Origin: an uncultured Muribaculaceae bacterium
GTDB taxonomy: Bacteria; Bacteroidota; Bacteroidia; Bacteroidales; Muribaculaceae
DNA length: 64,000 nucleotides
Direction: 5' to 3'
Assembly: GCA_910579995.1 (NCBI GenBank)
Contig: CAJTWH010000005.1
Location: forward strand, 1-64,000
In this document: piece by piece, positions 9,801 to 18,013 of the stretch
How the letters are laid out: each line of letters opens with the position of its first letter
How positions within the stretch are numbered: the stretch's first letter is position 1
Program-made: the position numbers and the translations under genes
The notes under the pieces: model-generated
What the model saw: the letters and a program-made list of their open reading frames with translations, nothing else
The model's database searches: none
What the model was told of the DNA's origin: nothing

Positions 9801-9885
9801 AGATCCCGAGCCTGAGACAACATCAGTATTCTTCTTCTATCCCAATACCCGTCAATACGAGTTCGGAATTGATGTGACATTCTAA
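6868..9885 (+). CDS. SusC/RagA-family TonB-linked outer membrane protein
   Basis: This 1005-aa protein is the TonB-dependent barrel of a SusCD importer. It has a signal peptide (MKKLLFLLAVIVATTLSAVAQ), a carboxypeptidase-regulatory-like domain (about 25-105, starting VSGVVLDADTDEPLIGA), the SusC plug signature (IRIRGLNSLNSSNTPLFILDG and VTVLKDASAVALYGSRAANGVI, about 165-225) and a long beta-barrel ending in FGIDVTF with the terminal aromatic residue. SusD follows after 14 bp. No glycoside hydrolase, sulfatase or hybrid two-component gene is nearby; the nearest enzyme is a subtilisin. The cargo may be peptide rather than glycan, as for RagAB, but this is inference. Confidence 0.95.
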   Translation: MKKLLFLLAVIVATTLSAVAQNRTVSGVVLDADTDEPLIGASVKPVGGGTGVATNVDGRFTITIPSSVAELEFSYVGMETKTVPVSDKMTVTLSTSSTMLDQVVVTGYGSGKKLGSVVGSVSVVGEKQLENITTPSFVDALQGQVAGLSIASSSGDPSSTENEIRIRGLNSLNSSNTPLFILDGAPVTQTVFSTLNPNDIESVTVLKDASAVALYGSRAANGVIVITSKRSKYGEQAKINIRAKYGWSQRAYDNIEMMNATQYVQYRDLIGNPVTDAARNAVEVLGINTDWEKQMYDNHAPTYSLEGSVSGGTEHTKYYVSFNHLDQDGIIDQSDMRRETLRFSIDTRANNWLYFGLQANLGYTKYQTNNESNNQYQGSSSFYITNPMAFALLALPFDSPNYYTVNEDGSINWLGKAGYLHYSGYPTPAHVNEYRAVNRNRVTLNAAMYEMIRPIKGLTIRAQQSVDAYDSRVSNRGLPETAVLTPMGDQYPKTVALGETAYGYAQQSFGRYYQFTYTNTAEYKFSLNDVHNIGVLVGQESIIGRTHSFGVFTEGQADERQLLLSQGTAVSIGDLSELLSESVMNSWFANANYDFDNRYFLDVNYRRDGSSMFAPGHRWSNFFSVGAMWNAKEESFMQGLTWLDSAKLRVSYGTTGNSSFSNYAYQSLLGSGSLYNGLTSIGISQSPNHNLSWETVRSFDVGVNAGLFNRLNIDVDFYVKSTHDMLVEIPYSYTTGESESWGNVASMRNVGVDIHFNLDLIKTRDWYWGLTANMNYNHNEITYLYDGADEMLIGNLNCYKVGHEAYEYYMVRYAGVDPRDGKQMWYTKEGNLTKEIDLSRDRVWINKSPLSPIYGGFGTDLRWKGLSLRADFTWAADKWMRNSDLFFVTDNSMATNNQRTVMLNTWTTPGQITDIPRVGETISQFDTRWLENASYLRLKNLTLAYNLPQNIVSKAGLKGLQLHFTGRNLLTFTGFTGSDPEPETTSVFFFYPNTRQYEFGIDVTF

Positions 9886-9899
9886 ACAGCGAAACAACA

Positions 9900-11414
9900 A
9901 TGAAAAAAATATTATTATCACTTCTTCTTGTCGCCGGTGTTCTCACATCATGCGACATGGATAAGAATCCTTACGGAACTCTCAATGGAGAGGATCCGTT
10001 TGCGGGAATGAATGACGCGAGCCGTTACCGCAACGGTATCTACTCGGGTATCCGTGCAGTGGCCACAAGCGCATACTTCACCAACCCGGAGATCCAGATG
10101 GATATGTTCCAAGCAACCAATCAGGTGGGCAACCGCGGTATTGTATTCGCAAGCGGTGACATTCTGGCTTCAACCGGTGAGACAGGCACATACTATGGTT
10201 CTCTGCTTATGCAGGTTGCCTCAGTCAACTATTATCTCGAGAAGATGTCGGAGCTTATGGCTATCGATACAGATGAAGCCAATATGGTTGCGTATAATCG
10301 TTTCGTAGGTGAGGCCAAGTTTGCCCGTGCATACTATAACAGCCTCCTTCTTGACCGCTTCTGCCCCGAATATACAGAGGCAAATGCCGACAAACCCGGT
10401 CTTGGCGTTCAGATTTTCTCAGACTATATCCCCTCGCCTGACCGCTCTACCTATCCTGCTCGTTCGACCATGAACGAAACCCTTGCGTTTATCAACCAAG
10501 ACCTCACCGACGCTCTCAATGCAATGGTAGCATACGAGGCTTCTTCACCCGACGCAGGACGTCTTACAGCGATGGCGCCTTACATCAACTCAAATGTTGT
10601 AAAAGCACTTCAGGCTCGTATCGCCCTTCTTACTCTCGACTATAGCACAGCAGTGAGCAAGGCTAATGAAGTCATCAATACCGGAATCTATCCTCTTGTC
10701 ACATACGCCAACTATAGCAAAATGTGGCTCAACGATGAGGGTACAGAAATTATCTTCCGCCCCTTCGAAAGTCTTAATGAGCTTGGCAGTGCCATCGGTA
10801 GCCGTTGGTTGTCGATCTATGATGACCAGTCTGACTATGTTCCGACCCAGACATGCCTTGACATGTATAGCCGTCGTACTGACGCCCGCTATAATGCCTA
10901 CTTCGATACCCGCGACCTTAACTTCGAGGGTGATGTTGTGACAACTTTTACATTTAACAAGTTCCCCGGTAACCCGGCTCTCCAGCCCTCTTCATCGCCT
11001 AACTTGGTAAATATGGCTAAGCCTTTCCGCACCAGCGAGCTTTATCTTATCGTTGCCGAAGCTTCTTATCGTCTCAGTAAAGAAGGAGATGCCAATGCTG
11101 CCCTCAATGCAATCCGCAACGTTCGTCTTCGCGGCCACTCTGATGAGACATTCTCAGGAGAGGAGCTTCTTGAGGAGATTCAGCTTGAGCGTACACGTGA
11201 GCTCATCGGCGAAGGCTTCCGCATGAGCGACCTCCGTCGTTGGCACCTCGCTATGAGCCGCTCCAATCCTCAGGAGGATGTAGCAAGCTACCTGTGGCCT
11301 TCGACAGTCACAATGTCTTATCCCGCCGACAGCTACAAGTACACTTGGCCTATTCCTGACCATGAGCTTCAGGTTAATCCTCAGCTTGCAGGCCAGCAGA
11401 ATCCGGGTTATTGA
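9900..11414 (+). CDS. SusD/RagB-family substrate-binding lipoprotein
   Basis: This 504-aa surface lipoprotein is the lid of the SusCD transporter. The lipobox is LTSCDMDKNPYG (Cys at about 18). The usual SusD landmarks follow: an N-terminal helical region with VGEAKFARAYYNSLLL, and the C-terminal LNAIRNVRLRGHSD and LERTRELIGEGFRMSDLRRW segments that belong to the TPR-like scaffold. It is translated 14 bp after SusC from the same transcript. Ligand cannot be deduced from the sequence. Confidence 0.95.
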   Translation: MKKILLSLLLVAGVLTSCDMDKNPYGTLNGEDPFAGMNDASRYRNGIYSGIRAVATSAYFTNPEIQMDMFQATNQVGNRGIVFASGDILASTGETGTYYGSLLMQVASVNYYLEKMSELMAIDTDEANMVAYNRFVGEAKFARAYYNSLLLDRFCPEYTEANADKPGLGVQIFSDYIPSPDRSTYPARSTMNETLAFINQDLTDALNAMVAYEASSPDAGRLTAMAPYINSNVVKALQARIALLTLDYSTAVSKANEVINTGIYPLVTYANYSKMWLNDEGTEIIFRPFESLNELGSAIGSRWLSIYDDQSDYVPTQTCLDMYSRRTDARYNAYFDTRDLNFEGDVVTTFTFNKFPGNPALQPSSSPNLVNMAKPFRTSELYLIVAEASYRLSKEGDANAALNAIRNVRLRGHSDETFSGEELLEEIQLERTRELIGEGFRMSDLRRWHLAMSRSNPQEDVASYLWPSTVTMSYPADSYKYTWPIPDHELQVNPQLAGQQNPGY

Positions 11415-11450
11415 TTCGGCAATTAATAATATAAAAGTAATTTTCGAAAT

Positions 11451-12374
11451 ATGAAATTCTTAAAAATATTCGCGATTGCAGTAGCTGCATTTTCTGTGGC
11501 TTCGTGCTCGGACGATGATACATCGTGGAATACCGAGTCAGACGTAACCGTACAGATGGGTGAGGCTACATTCTCGACCAAAGAAGGTCGTGGCATGGTA
11601 AGCATACCTCTTACAGTAAGCGGCGAACGAAATGGTAACATTAAAGTGACCCTCGATGTCGTGTCGGATTTTGAGAATCCTGCAAAAGATGAGGAGCACC
11701 TTTATCTCACTACCAAAACTATTGTCATCTTCCCCGAAGACAATACTTACGACGTAGAAGTAAGCATCGTAGACGACAAGGATATGAACGAAGCCCGCTT
11801 CTGCAATGTTGTGATAGCTTCTGCCGAAGGCGCAACCATCGGAGCACAGAGTTATACAACTATCGAGATCAAAGACAACGACTCAGAACCCTACGACCGC
11901 TGTGCCGGTGAATGGATTCTCAACACTGCCCAAGCTTCACAGTCAGGCGATTTGAGTTTCTCTCGCCAGTATATATCACTCGTTTCATACGACGAGGGTC
12001 AGGCCGGCTATAACAAGTATTATAAAGTTGAGGGTCTTGTAAGTGGTGCAGATGAACTTGCATTCCGTGCCTACTTCTACTATGATGAAGAGACCAAGGA
12101 TGGTTATATCACCATTGCCAACGGTCAGTCTGGTGGTACTATGGAGATTAACTCTACTTTCGGAGAGCAGTCAATTTACCTGATGCAGCTTACTTCGGAC
12201 GGCTATCTCGCAAATACAGGCAATACTGTATTCTACTATGACTCTGAATTCAGCAAAATGGAGGTAGAGAATGAGGTAGAAGAAGGTCTTATACCTGAGT
12301 GGGGCTTCCTCTTCAATTCAGGAGGCTGGTATATCCTTGACAGCTACATGGTAACAGGCATGGAGCGTCCTTGA
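11451..12374 (+). CDS. Surface lipoprotein with a Calx-beta-like N-terminal domain
   Basis: This 307-aa lipoprotein (signal MKFLKIFAIAVAAFSVASCSDDD, Cys at about 19) is the third gene of the SusCD operon, 36 bp after SusD. Residues about 30-145 look like a Calx-beta or similar beta-sandwich (ATFSTKEGRGMVSIPLTV to TIEIKDNDSEPYD). The C-terminal half is a second, unrecognised beta-rich domain (GEWILNTAQ to the end). By position it should be an accessory surface ligand-binding protein like the SusE/F-type lipoproteins of other loci. No enzyme motif was seen. Confidence 0.75.
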   Translation: MKFLKIFAIAVAAFSVASCSDDDTSWNTESDVTVQMGEATFSTKEGRGMVSIPLTVSGERNGNIKVTLDVVSDFENPAKDEEHLYLTTKTIVIFPEDNTYDVEVSIVDDKDMNEARFCNVVIASAEGATIGAQSYTTIEIKDNDSEPYDRCAGEWILNTAQASQSGDLSFSRQYISLVSYDEGQAGYNKYYKVEGLVSGADELAFRAYFYYDEETKDGYITIANGQSGGTMEINSTFGEQSIYLMQLTSDGYLANTGNTVFYYDSEFSKMEVENEVEEGLIPEWGFLFNSGGWYILDSYMVTGMERP

Positions 12375-12395
12375 TTATTTCTTAATACTCTATAT

Positions 12396-12430
12396 AAGCA
12401 CCCCGGCATTTGTCGGGGTGCTTTGTTTTT
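12396..12430 (+). terminator. Rho-independent terminator of the SusCD operon
   Basis: A 10-bp stem AAGCACCCCG/CGGGGTGCTT (12396-12405 with 12414-12423) is followed by TGTTTTTT. It lies just after the lipoprotein gene and makes the downstream protease a separate unit. Confidence 0.92.
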
Positions 12431-12498
12431 TAAAAGTTGTTAAATTGACCAACACATGAAAGTTATTTGTTAATATGAGATACTTTATGGCATGAATT

Positions 12499-12530
12499 AT
12501 TGGAGCATAAAGAAAAAATGCTTAAATTTG
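12499..12530 (+). promoter_or_regulatory. Promoter of the subtilisin gene
   Basis: ATTG (12499-12502), a 20-bp spacer and TAAATTTG (12523-12530) fit the consensus with one mismatch in the -33 box. It lies inside the upstream extension of the open frame, so the real start must be the ATG at 12549, leaving a leader of only about 12 nt. Confidence 0.7.
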
Positions 12531-12548
12531 CCACAAAGATTTATCAAT

Positions 12549-14771
12549 ATGACTCAGAAATACATTCTTGCAACAGTAATGTTGCTGGCGGCAGGATATG
12601 TCAGTGCACAAAATAAACTGTCTCCTGCAGCAATCGCTCTTATGGAAGAGTATAAGGAAGCTCCCGCAAGCCGCGGCGAGACTCCTGAGGTATTTGCTAT
12701 TGTAACACTCAATAATGCTTCCGAAGCAGATCAGCTTGAGGCTCTCGGGCTTGAGATTACTGATAACCGCAACGGCCATCTTCTTGTCCATATCCCGATG
12801 GATAAGATGGAGGAAGTTGCCGCTCTTGAGTGCGTGAAGAGTATATCATTCGGCCAGATGGCATATCCGATGATGGACCGCGCCCGTGCCACTTCAAAAG
12901 TAGACGAGGTACATACCGGCACAAATCTGCCACGTGCATACACCGGTGCAGGTATAGTCACCGGTCTTTTCGATACAGGTCTTGATGTGGAGCATATCAA
13001 CTTCATGAAGGACGGAGACCCGGATGACACTCGAGTGTTGGCCGCAGCAAAGGTAAACAATGGTCGCCCTTCTACAATGACTACATACGATACCAAGGAT
13101 GAGTCGCATGGCACTCACGTGCTCGGCATTATGGCAGGTAGCTATAAGGGCGATGTAAAATATGCAGGTACTACAGGTGCCAACCCCTACTATGGAGTGG
13201 CTACCGGTTCGGATATCGTGATGACCGGTGGTACACTTCTTGACGCCAATATCTTGGCAGGCGTTAAGTATGTGATTGATAATGCAAAAGAAGTAGGAGA
13301 GCCTGCAGTAGTGAATCTCTCGATTGGTTCTACAGTAGGTACTCACGACGGAACGTCGGATTTCAATCGTACGCTTGACGAATACGGCAAGGATGCAATT
13401 ATCGTGATGTCTGCCGGCAATGAGGCTCAGACTCTGATGGGTGTCGGCAAGACATTCACCGCTAACGACAAATCGTTTACGACGTCGTTCTATCCTGTAG
13501 AGTATCAGTCAAATGCCAAGATAAACAATATCTCAGGATGGGATGGAACACTTGAGTTCTATGCCAGTGATGACCGTCCCTTCACTGTCCGTATTCAGGT
13601 AATGGCTTTCGATACCGCCACCCCCGAGCTTCTTGATGAGTATGTAATATCTTCATCGACATCGGGAAAGTCGACATACGTCGGAGGTAGCCCAAATTCG
13701 TTGACAGCATACGAACCTCTGGTTGACTGGGAATATGCTGTAGGTAATAAGGCATATATCAAGGCCTTGACAAATGTCAATACGGTCAATAACTGCTATT
13801 ATGCAAATCTGTCGTTTACTCAATTTGCGATTGATAAGGAAGTGACAGGTACTGTAGTTGCCGTAACAATCGAAGGACAGGAAGGCCAAAGCGTGCGCGG
13901 CTATGCCAACTCGGGTAATACCACACGCGGAAAATATACAGCCCAGTTCAGCAACCGCGGCTATAACGGATGGATGTCGGGCGAAGCCAACGGCACTATC
14001 AACGATATGGCCTGTGGCAAGAACGTTATTGTTGTAGGTTCCTATAACACCCGCAATACTTGGCCGGTGATCAACTCTAACCGTACTGTAGGTATTCCCT
14101 CATATATAATCGGTGATATCAGTGAGTTCTCTTCTTACGGCACACTTGCTGATGGCCGCAATCTGCCTCATATCTGCGCACCCGGTGCATTTATCATGTC
14201 GTCGTATAACAGCTATTATATCGACGCTAAAGGCATGAATGATTCTAATTCAGATCTCGGCGCGATGTATACCGACAAATACGGCTTGACCCACTATTGG
14301 GGCCGCATGCAGGGCACATCGATGTCGTCGCCTTTCGCTGCAGGCGTATTCGCACTCTGGCTCGAGGCTAACCCGACACTCGACGTAAACGCTATCCGCG
14401 ATATCGCCAAACGCACAGCAATGACCGACCGCTATACACAAGCCGGCGATCCCGTGCAGTGGGGTGCAGGTAAGCTCGACGCTTACGAGGGTCTTAAGTT
14501 GGCTCTCAACTATACCAGCTCGGTAAATGATGTGCTCGCCGACAAGAGCATTATCTATCAGGAAGTAAGCCCGGGTGTATATGATGTGTTTGCACAGGGT
14601 GCCCGCAAGCTCAATGCCGCACTCTACAGCCTCAGCGGTGTGCAGGCAGCTTCGGCAAGCGCAGACGGTGACAATCTTACCCTCAGTGCGGAAGGTCTCT
14701 CAGCCGGAGTATATGTTCTCCGTATCGACGCCGACGGTAATACTCAGACACACAAAGTAGTAGTGAAATAA
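12549..14771 (+). CDS. Secreted subtilisin-like (S8) protease with T9SS type A sorting domain
   Basis: This 740-aa serine endopeptidase has signal peptide MTQKYILATVMLLAAGYVSAQ, a short propeptide-like region (about 25-115), and the S8 triad Asp142 (GLFDTGLD), His187 (ESHGTHV) and Ser591 (GTSMSSP). A long insert lies between His and Ser. The last about 80 residues form a type A sorting domain ending GLSAGVYVLRIDADGNTQTHKVVVK, which in T9SS users directs outer-membrane export and surface attachment. The start at 12549 is chosen because the promoter overlaps the longer frame and because it gives a clean signal peptide. It follows the SusCD terminator and could feed peptides to that importer. 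Confidence 0.92.
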   Translation: MTQKYILATVMLLAAGYVSAQNKLSPAAIALMEEYKEAPASRGETPEVFAIVTLNNASEADQLEALGLEITDNRNGHLLVHIPMDKMEEVAALECVKSISFGQMAYPMMDRARATSKVDEVHTGTNLPRAYTGAGIVTGLFDTGLDVEHINFMKDGDPDDTRVLAAAKVNNGRPSTMTTYDTKDESHGTHVLGIMAGSYKGDVKYAGTTGANPYYGVATGSDIVMTGGTLLDANILAGVKYVIDNAKEVGEPAVVNLSIGSTVGTHDGTSDFNRTLDEYGKDAIIVMSAGNEAQTLMGVGKTFTANDKSFTTSFYPVEYQSNAKINNISGWDGTLEFYASDDRPFTVRIQVMAFDTATPELLDEYVISSSTSGKSTYVGGSPNSLTAYEPLVDWEYAVGNKAYIKALTNVNTVNNCYYANLSFTQFAIDKEVTGTVVAVTIEGQEGQSVRGYANSGNTTRGKYTAQFSNRGYNGWMSGEANGTINDMACGKNVIVVGSYNTRNTWPVINSNRTVGIPSYIIGDISEFSSYGTLADGRNLPHICAPGAFIMSSYNSYYIDAKGMNDSNSDLGAMYTDKYGLTHYWGRMQGTSMSSPFAAGVFALWLEANPTLDVNAIRDIAKRTAMTDRYTQAGDPVQWGAGKLDAYEGLKLALNYTSSVNDVLADKSIIYQEVSPGVYDVFAQGARKLNAALYSLSGVQAASASADGDNLTLSAEGLSAGVYVLRIDADGNTQTHKVVVK

Positions 14772-14790
14772 TCAATCTTAGATATTACAA

Positions 14791-14822
14791 AAAATGCCGC
14801 TCAACCGAGCGGCATTTTTTGT
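14791..14822. terminator. Bidirectional terminator between the protease and the gal operon
   Basis: A 12-bp perfect stem (14791-14802 with 14807-14818, loop AACC) is flanked by T-runs on both strands. It serves both the plus-strand protease and the convergent nucleotidyltransferase gene. Confidence 0.92.
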
Positions 14823-14839
14823 TATTGTATGTGTTTCTG

Positions 14840-15751
14840 TTATTTAGCAAACAGGGGAGTGGGGTATTCGCCTGAGCGATGGAGTTCGGCGAATTTCTCT
14901 ACAACTGCAGGGCGGTCGGCGCTGTAGGTGACGCCGAACCAGCGGGAGTCGGTGTCGAGAACCTTTACAGAAACCTCTCCTGCCTGAATCATAGGCTCGA
15001 TACAGGGCGGAATGGGGAACTCGGCCTTGGGTACTTCGATGTTCTTACGCAGGAAGTCTTCGAAGCTCTTTCCTGAGAGCTCGAAATAATCGGGAGTGAA
15101 GCCCCACATGTTCATCGACACGGGAGTCTTGGGGTCGTATGTCTCGAGAGTGCCCTCGGCATTGTTGGTGACAATGTTGTGGTCGGCGTCGTAGCGCACG
15201 TCGGTGCGCTCTTCCACAGCAGTGAGGTAACCGTTGGCGTCGGTCTTGCAAATGCCGCGGCTCACAGAGCCGTTTTCTGTCATTGTATTGCCTACGCGGA
15301 AGCCTACCATTGAGTAGTCGCCCTTGCGGGTGCGCTCGCGCATAAGGTCTTTGGCAAGCACTGCGAAGCTGTCGCGGCCATAGAAGTCGTCGGCGTTGAT
15401 GACAGCGAAAGGTTCATTGATGGCGGTAGCGCCCATCAGCACAGCTTGGGTAGTGCCCCAAGGTTTGGTGCGGTCGGCAGGGCATGTGAAGCCTTCGGGC
15501 AGTTTGTCAACAGCCTGAAAGACAACTTCAACAGGCACAACGCCTTCATATTTCGAAAGAACTTTCTCTCGGAAGTCTGCTTCAAAATCTTTGCGGATAA
15601 CGAAGACTACTTTACCGAAGCCGGCGCGGAGAGCGTCGAATACAGAGTAGTCCATAATAGTCTCACCGTTGGGGCCGAGACCGTCGAGCTGCTTGAGGCC
15701 ACCATAGCGGCTACCCATGCCGGCAGCAAGGATAAAAAGGGTTGGTTTCAT
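14840..15751 (-). CDS. Sugar-phosphate nucleotidyltransferase, last gene of the galactose operon
   Basis: This 303-aa protein belongs to the NTP_transferase family that forms NDP-sugars from NTP and sugar 1-phosphate. The N-terminus carries a variant signature, LAAGMGSRYGGLKQLDGLGPNGE, in which the usual Thr of GxGTR is Ser; FAVINADDFYG is the metal-binding Asp segment. It is the fourth gene after galK, galE and galM, and no galT is present. The simplest inference is that it makes UDP-galactose or UDP-glucose from the 1-phosphate with UTP, standing in for GalT. A 65-bp gap with a 9-bp hairpin separates it from galM. The nucleotide and sugar specificity cannot be read from sequence. Confidence 0.82.
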   Translation of the reverse strand: MKPTLFILAAGMGSRYGGLKQLDGLGPNGETIMDYSVFDALRAGFGKVVFVIRKDFEADFREKVLSKYEGVVPVEVVFQAVDKLPEGFTCPADRTKPWGTTQAVLMGATAINEPFAVINADDFYGRDSFAVLAKDLMRERTRKGDYSMVGFRVGNTMTENGSVSRGICKTDANGYLTAVEERTDVRYDADHNIVTNNAEGTLETYDPKTPVSMNMWGFTPDYFELSGKSFEDFLRKNIEVPKAEFPIPPCIEPMIQAGEVSVKVLDTDSRWFGVTYSADRPAVVEKFAELHRSGEYPTPLFAK

Positions 15752-15775
15752 GGTTATGTTGTTGGTAGAATGACA

Positions 15776-15804
15776 GTTGGGGAGCTTGTAACAAACTCCC
15801 CAAC
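15776..15804 (-). other. Intercistronic hairpin between galM and the nucleotidyltransferase gene
   Basis: A 9-bp perfect stem GTTGGGGAG/CTCCCCAAC (15776-15784 with 15796-15804, 11-nt loop) fills the gap inside the galactose operon. No T-run follows on the minus strand, so it is more likely an mRNA processing or stability element than a terminator. Confidence 0.5.
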
Positions 15805-15816
15805 ATATTCCTGTTA

Positions 15817-16860
15817 TTATTTGAATTGGAAATTGATGTGTCGCTTATACTTCTCGCCGGGACGGAGCACAGCCGAGGGGAAAGCCTCTTTGTTGGGCGC
15901 GTCGGGGAAGTTCTGACATTCGATAGCCACTCCGTCGTAGTCATCGTAGCTGCGGCCGTCTTTATTGAGGGGGCTGCCTGCCAGCCAGTTGCCGGTATAA
16001 ACCTGCACGCCGGGCATGTCGGTGCTCACTTCAAGCACACGGCCCGATACAGGGTCGGAAAGCACAGCTACAATCTGCTTGCGCTCGGGGTTGAACTCAT
16101 CGATTACCCAGCAATGGTCGTAGCCCTTGCCGATGACGAGAGCCGGGAACTCGAGCTTGATGTCGCGGCCGATTTTCTTGGGCCGGGTGAAGTCCATCGG
16201 AGTACCCTCGACATCCACAGCCACGCCTTCGGGAATCTGTGTAGAGTCGGTGGGCAGGTATGTGGAAGCCTTGAGCTGGAGAAGATGGTCGAGCACGCTG
16301 CCGCTGTTGTGGCCGGCGAGATTCCAGTATGCGTGGTTGGTGAGGTTGACGATGGTGGGCTTGTCGGTGGTGGCCTCGAGCTTGAGGCGAAGCTCATTCA
16401 TCTCCGACCACTCGTAGGTGGCAGTGGCCGTGAGAGTGCCGGGGTAACCCATTTCACCGTCTTTCGACACGTATTGGAATACTGCTGTATAGTCGCTGCT
16501 CTCAATCAGCGTCCACACCTGATTCTGAAAGCCTTCAGGACCGCCGTGGAGGCTGTTGGGGCCATTGTTGATCGGCAGGGTGTATTCCACACCGTCGAGT
16601 GTGAAATGACCCTTTGCAATGCGGTTGGCAAAGCGTCCGGGCACCTTGCCGGCGCAGGGGCCGTCGGCGAAGTAGTCGAGCGGATTGGCATAGCCGAGAG
16701 TTACGTCGGCGAGCTCGCCCTTTTTGTCGGGCACCCACACTTCCACTATGCCTGCGCCGAGAGAGCTCAGCACAACCTTAGCTCCCTTGTTGTTGGTAAG
16801 AGTGACAAGGGCAATTTTGCCTGTGTCACTGTCAAGATATTTTATTTCAACGGGTTTCAT
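15817..16860 (-). CDS. galM: Aldose 1-epimerase (mutarotase)
   Basis: This 347-aa enzyme interconverts the alpha and beta anomers of galactose and glucose before phosphorylation. Family signatures are PGRFANRIAKGHF, NGPNSLHGGPEGF (with the catalytic His), LTNHAYWNLAG and VAIECQNFPDAPN near the catalytic Glu. The start at 16860 is chosen because its ATGA overlaps the galE stop by 4 bp, showing translational coupling; a longer frame to 16971 runs back into galE and is not used. No signal peptide is seen, so it is cytosolic. Confidence 0.95.
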   Translation of the reverse strand: MKPVEIKYLDSDTGKIALVTLTNNKGAKVVLSSLGAGIVEVWVPDKKGELADVTLGYANPLDYFADGPCAGKVPGRFANRIAKGHFTLDGVEYTLPINNGPNSLHGGPEGFQNQVWTLIESSDYTAVFQYVSKDGEMGYPGTLTATATYEWSEMNELRLKLEATTDKPTIVNLTNHAYWNLAGHNSGSVLDHLLQLKASTYLPTDSTQIPEGVAVDVEGTPMDFTRPKKIGRDIKLEFPALVIGKGYDHCWVIDEFNPERKQIVAVLSDPVSGRVLEVSTDMPGVQVYTGNWLAGSPLNKDGRSYDDYDGVAIECQNFPDAPNKEAFPSAVLRPGEKYKRHINFQFK

Positions 16861-17891
16861 TCGATATTGCGGAGATGTTTTTCCCACGCCCAAGCGGCGC
16901 GCAGGGTATCGTCGAGATCGCGTTCGGCTTTCCAGCCCAACACCTTGTTGGCTACTGAAGTGTCGGCCCATACTGCGGGTACGTCGCCGGGACGGCGTCC
17001 TACAATCTTATAGGGCAGCTTGAGGTTGTTGGCCTGCTCGAAGCGGGTGAGGAGCTCAAGCACCGAAACGGGGCGGCCTGTGCCGATATTGAAGATTTCG
17101 TATTTGGTCTCCATCTTGCCTTCGGTCATGCGGTCTACCGCAGCTACGTGGGCCTTGGCGAGGTCAACGACGTCGATATAGTCGCGCAGACATGTTCCGT
17201 CGGGGGTATCGTAGTCATTGCCGAAAACCGACAGACATTCGCGCAGACCTGCAGCTGTCTGGGTGACGAACGGGAGCAGGTTGTTGGGTACACCGCGGGG
17301 AAGCTCGCCGATGAGAGCCGACGGATGTGCGCCGATGGGGTTGAAGTAGCGCAGGGCAATGCCATACATGCCTTCGTAGGCGGCGCAGCAGTCGCGGAGA
17401 ATGTCCTCGGCAATCTGCTTGGTGTTGCCGTAGGGCGATGTAGCCGGCTGACGGGGAGTCTGCTCTGTTACGGGCAGCACTTCGGCGTCGCCATATACTG
17501 TTGCCGAAGACGAGAAGAGGATATTGGGGCGGCCGAACTCTTTCATGAGCTCGAGGATGTTCATATACGATACCAGATTGTTCTGATAGTATTTGAGGGG
17601 TTCGCTCATCGATTCACCCACAGCCTTGTATGCGGCGAAGTGGATAACGGTGCTGAACTCGTGGCGTTCGAAAACACCGCGGAGAGCTTCCTTGTCGCAG
17701 GTGTTACATTCTTCGAAAGTAACCTTGCGGCCGAGGATTTTCTCAACGCCTTCTACAGCCGAAGGCTCCGAGTTTGAGAAATTGTCGATCATCACCACAT
17801 CGTAGCCGGCTTCAATGAGGGCTATTGTGGTGTGGGTGCCGATATATCCGGCACCGCCCGAAACGAGTACTGTATCTTTCTTCTTACTCAT
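16857..17891 (-). CDS. galE: UDP-glucose 4-epimerase
   Basis: This 344-aa short-chain dehydrogenase/reductase family enzyme interconverts UDP-galactose and UDP-glucose with bound NAD. It has the NAD-binding motif VSGGAGYIGTHT at the N-terminus, the serine region SSSATVYG and the catalytic Tyr and Lys in YGNTK (about residues 153-157). Length is typical. It lies between galK (upstream, separated by a 122-bp gap that holds a palindromic repeat) and galM (4-bp overlap). The Leloir pathway setting makes assignment secure. Confidence 0.96.
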   Translation of the reverse strand: MSKKKDTVLVSGGAGYIGTHTTIALIEAGYDVVMIDNFSNSEPSAVEGVEKILGRKVTFEECNTCDKEALRGVFERHEFSTVIHFAAYKAVGESMSEPLKYYQNNLVSYMNILELMKEFGRPNILFSSSATVYGDAEVLPVTEQTPRQPATSPYGNTKQIAEDILRDCCAAYEGMYGIALRYFNPIGAHPSALIGELPRGVPNNLLPFVTQTAAGLRECLSVFGNDYDTPDGTCLRDYIDVVDLAKAHVAAVDRMTEGKMETKYEIFNIGTGRPVSVLELLTRFEQANNLKLPYKIVGRRPGDVPAVWADTSVANKVLGWKAERDLDDTLRAAWAWEKHLRNIE

Positions 17892-17908
17892 TTAAATAAT
17901 ATTTATTA

Positions 17909-18010
17909 AAGTTTTGCAAGTTGCAGCGCAACTTGCAAAACTTGAGGTTTAAAGCGCTTTCAGCGCAGTTTATGAAGCATTGGATTTGGGTAAATCCAAG
18001 TTCCTTAAAC
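17909..18010 (+). repeat. Palindromic intergenic element, copy A (partial)
   Basis: This copy opens with a 16-bp perfect hairpin (17909-17924 with 17928-17943, loop AGC) and continues with GAGGTTTAAAGCGCTTTCAGCGC, split here as the GCGCT/AGCGC mini-hairpin at 17953-17965. It then diverges into a different small hairpin (17980-17999) and lacks the right terminal repeat of other copies. It fills the galK-galE gap and is the only copy inverted relative to the genes around it. Its first hairpin reads TTTTGC/GCAAAA where other copies have TTTCGC. Confidence 0.85.
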
Positions 18011-18013
18011 TGA

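Noticed and set aside
12492..12548. Upstream start for the subtilisin gene
   Set aside because: It would place the promoter inside the coding region and hide the signal peptide behind 19 extra residues.
15826..17013. Long plus-strand frame of 395 codons opposite galM and galE
   Set aside because: It is antisense to two well-recognised genes and comes from their GC-rich codon use; no motif or start signal was seen.
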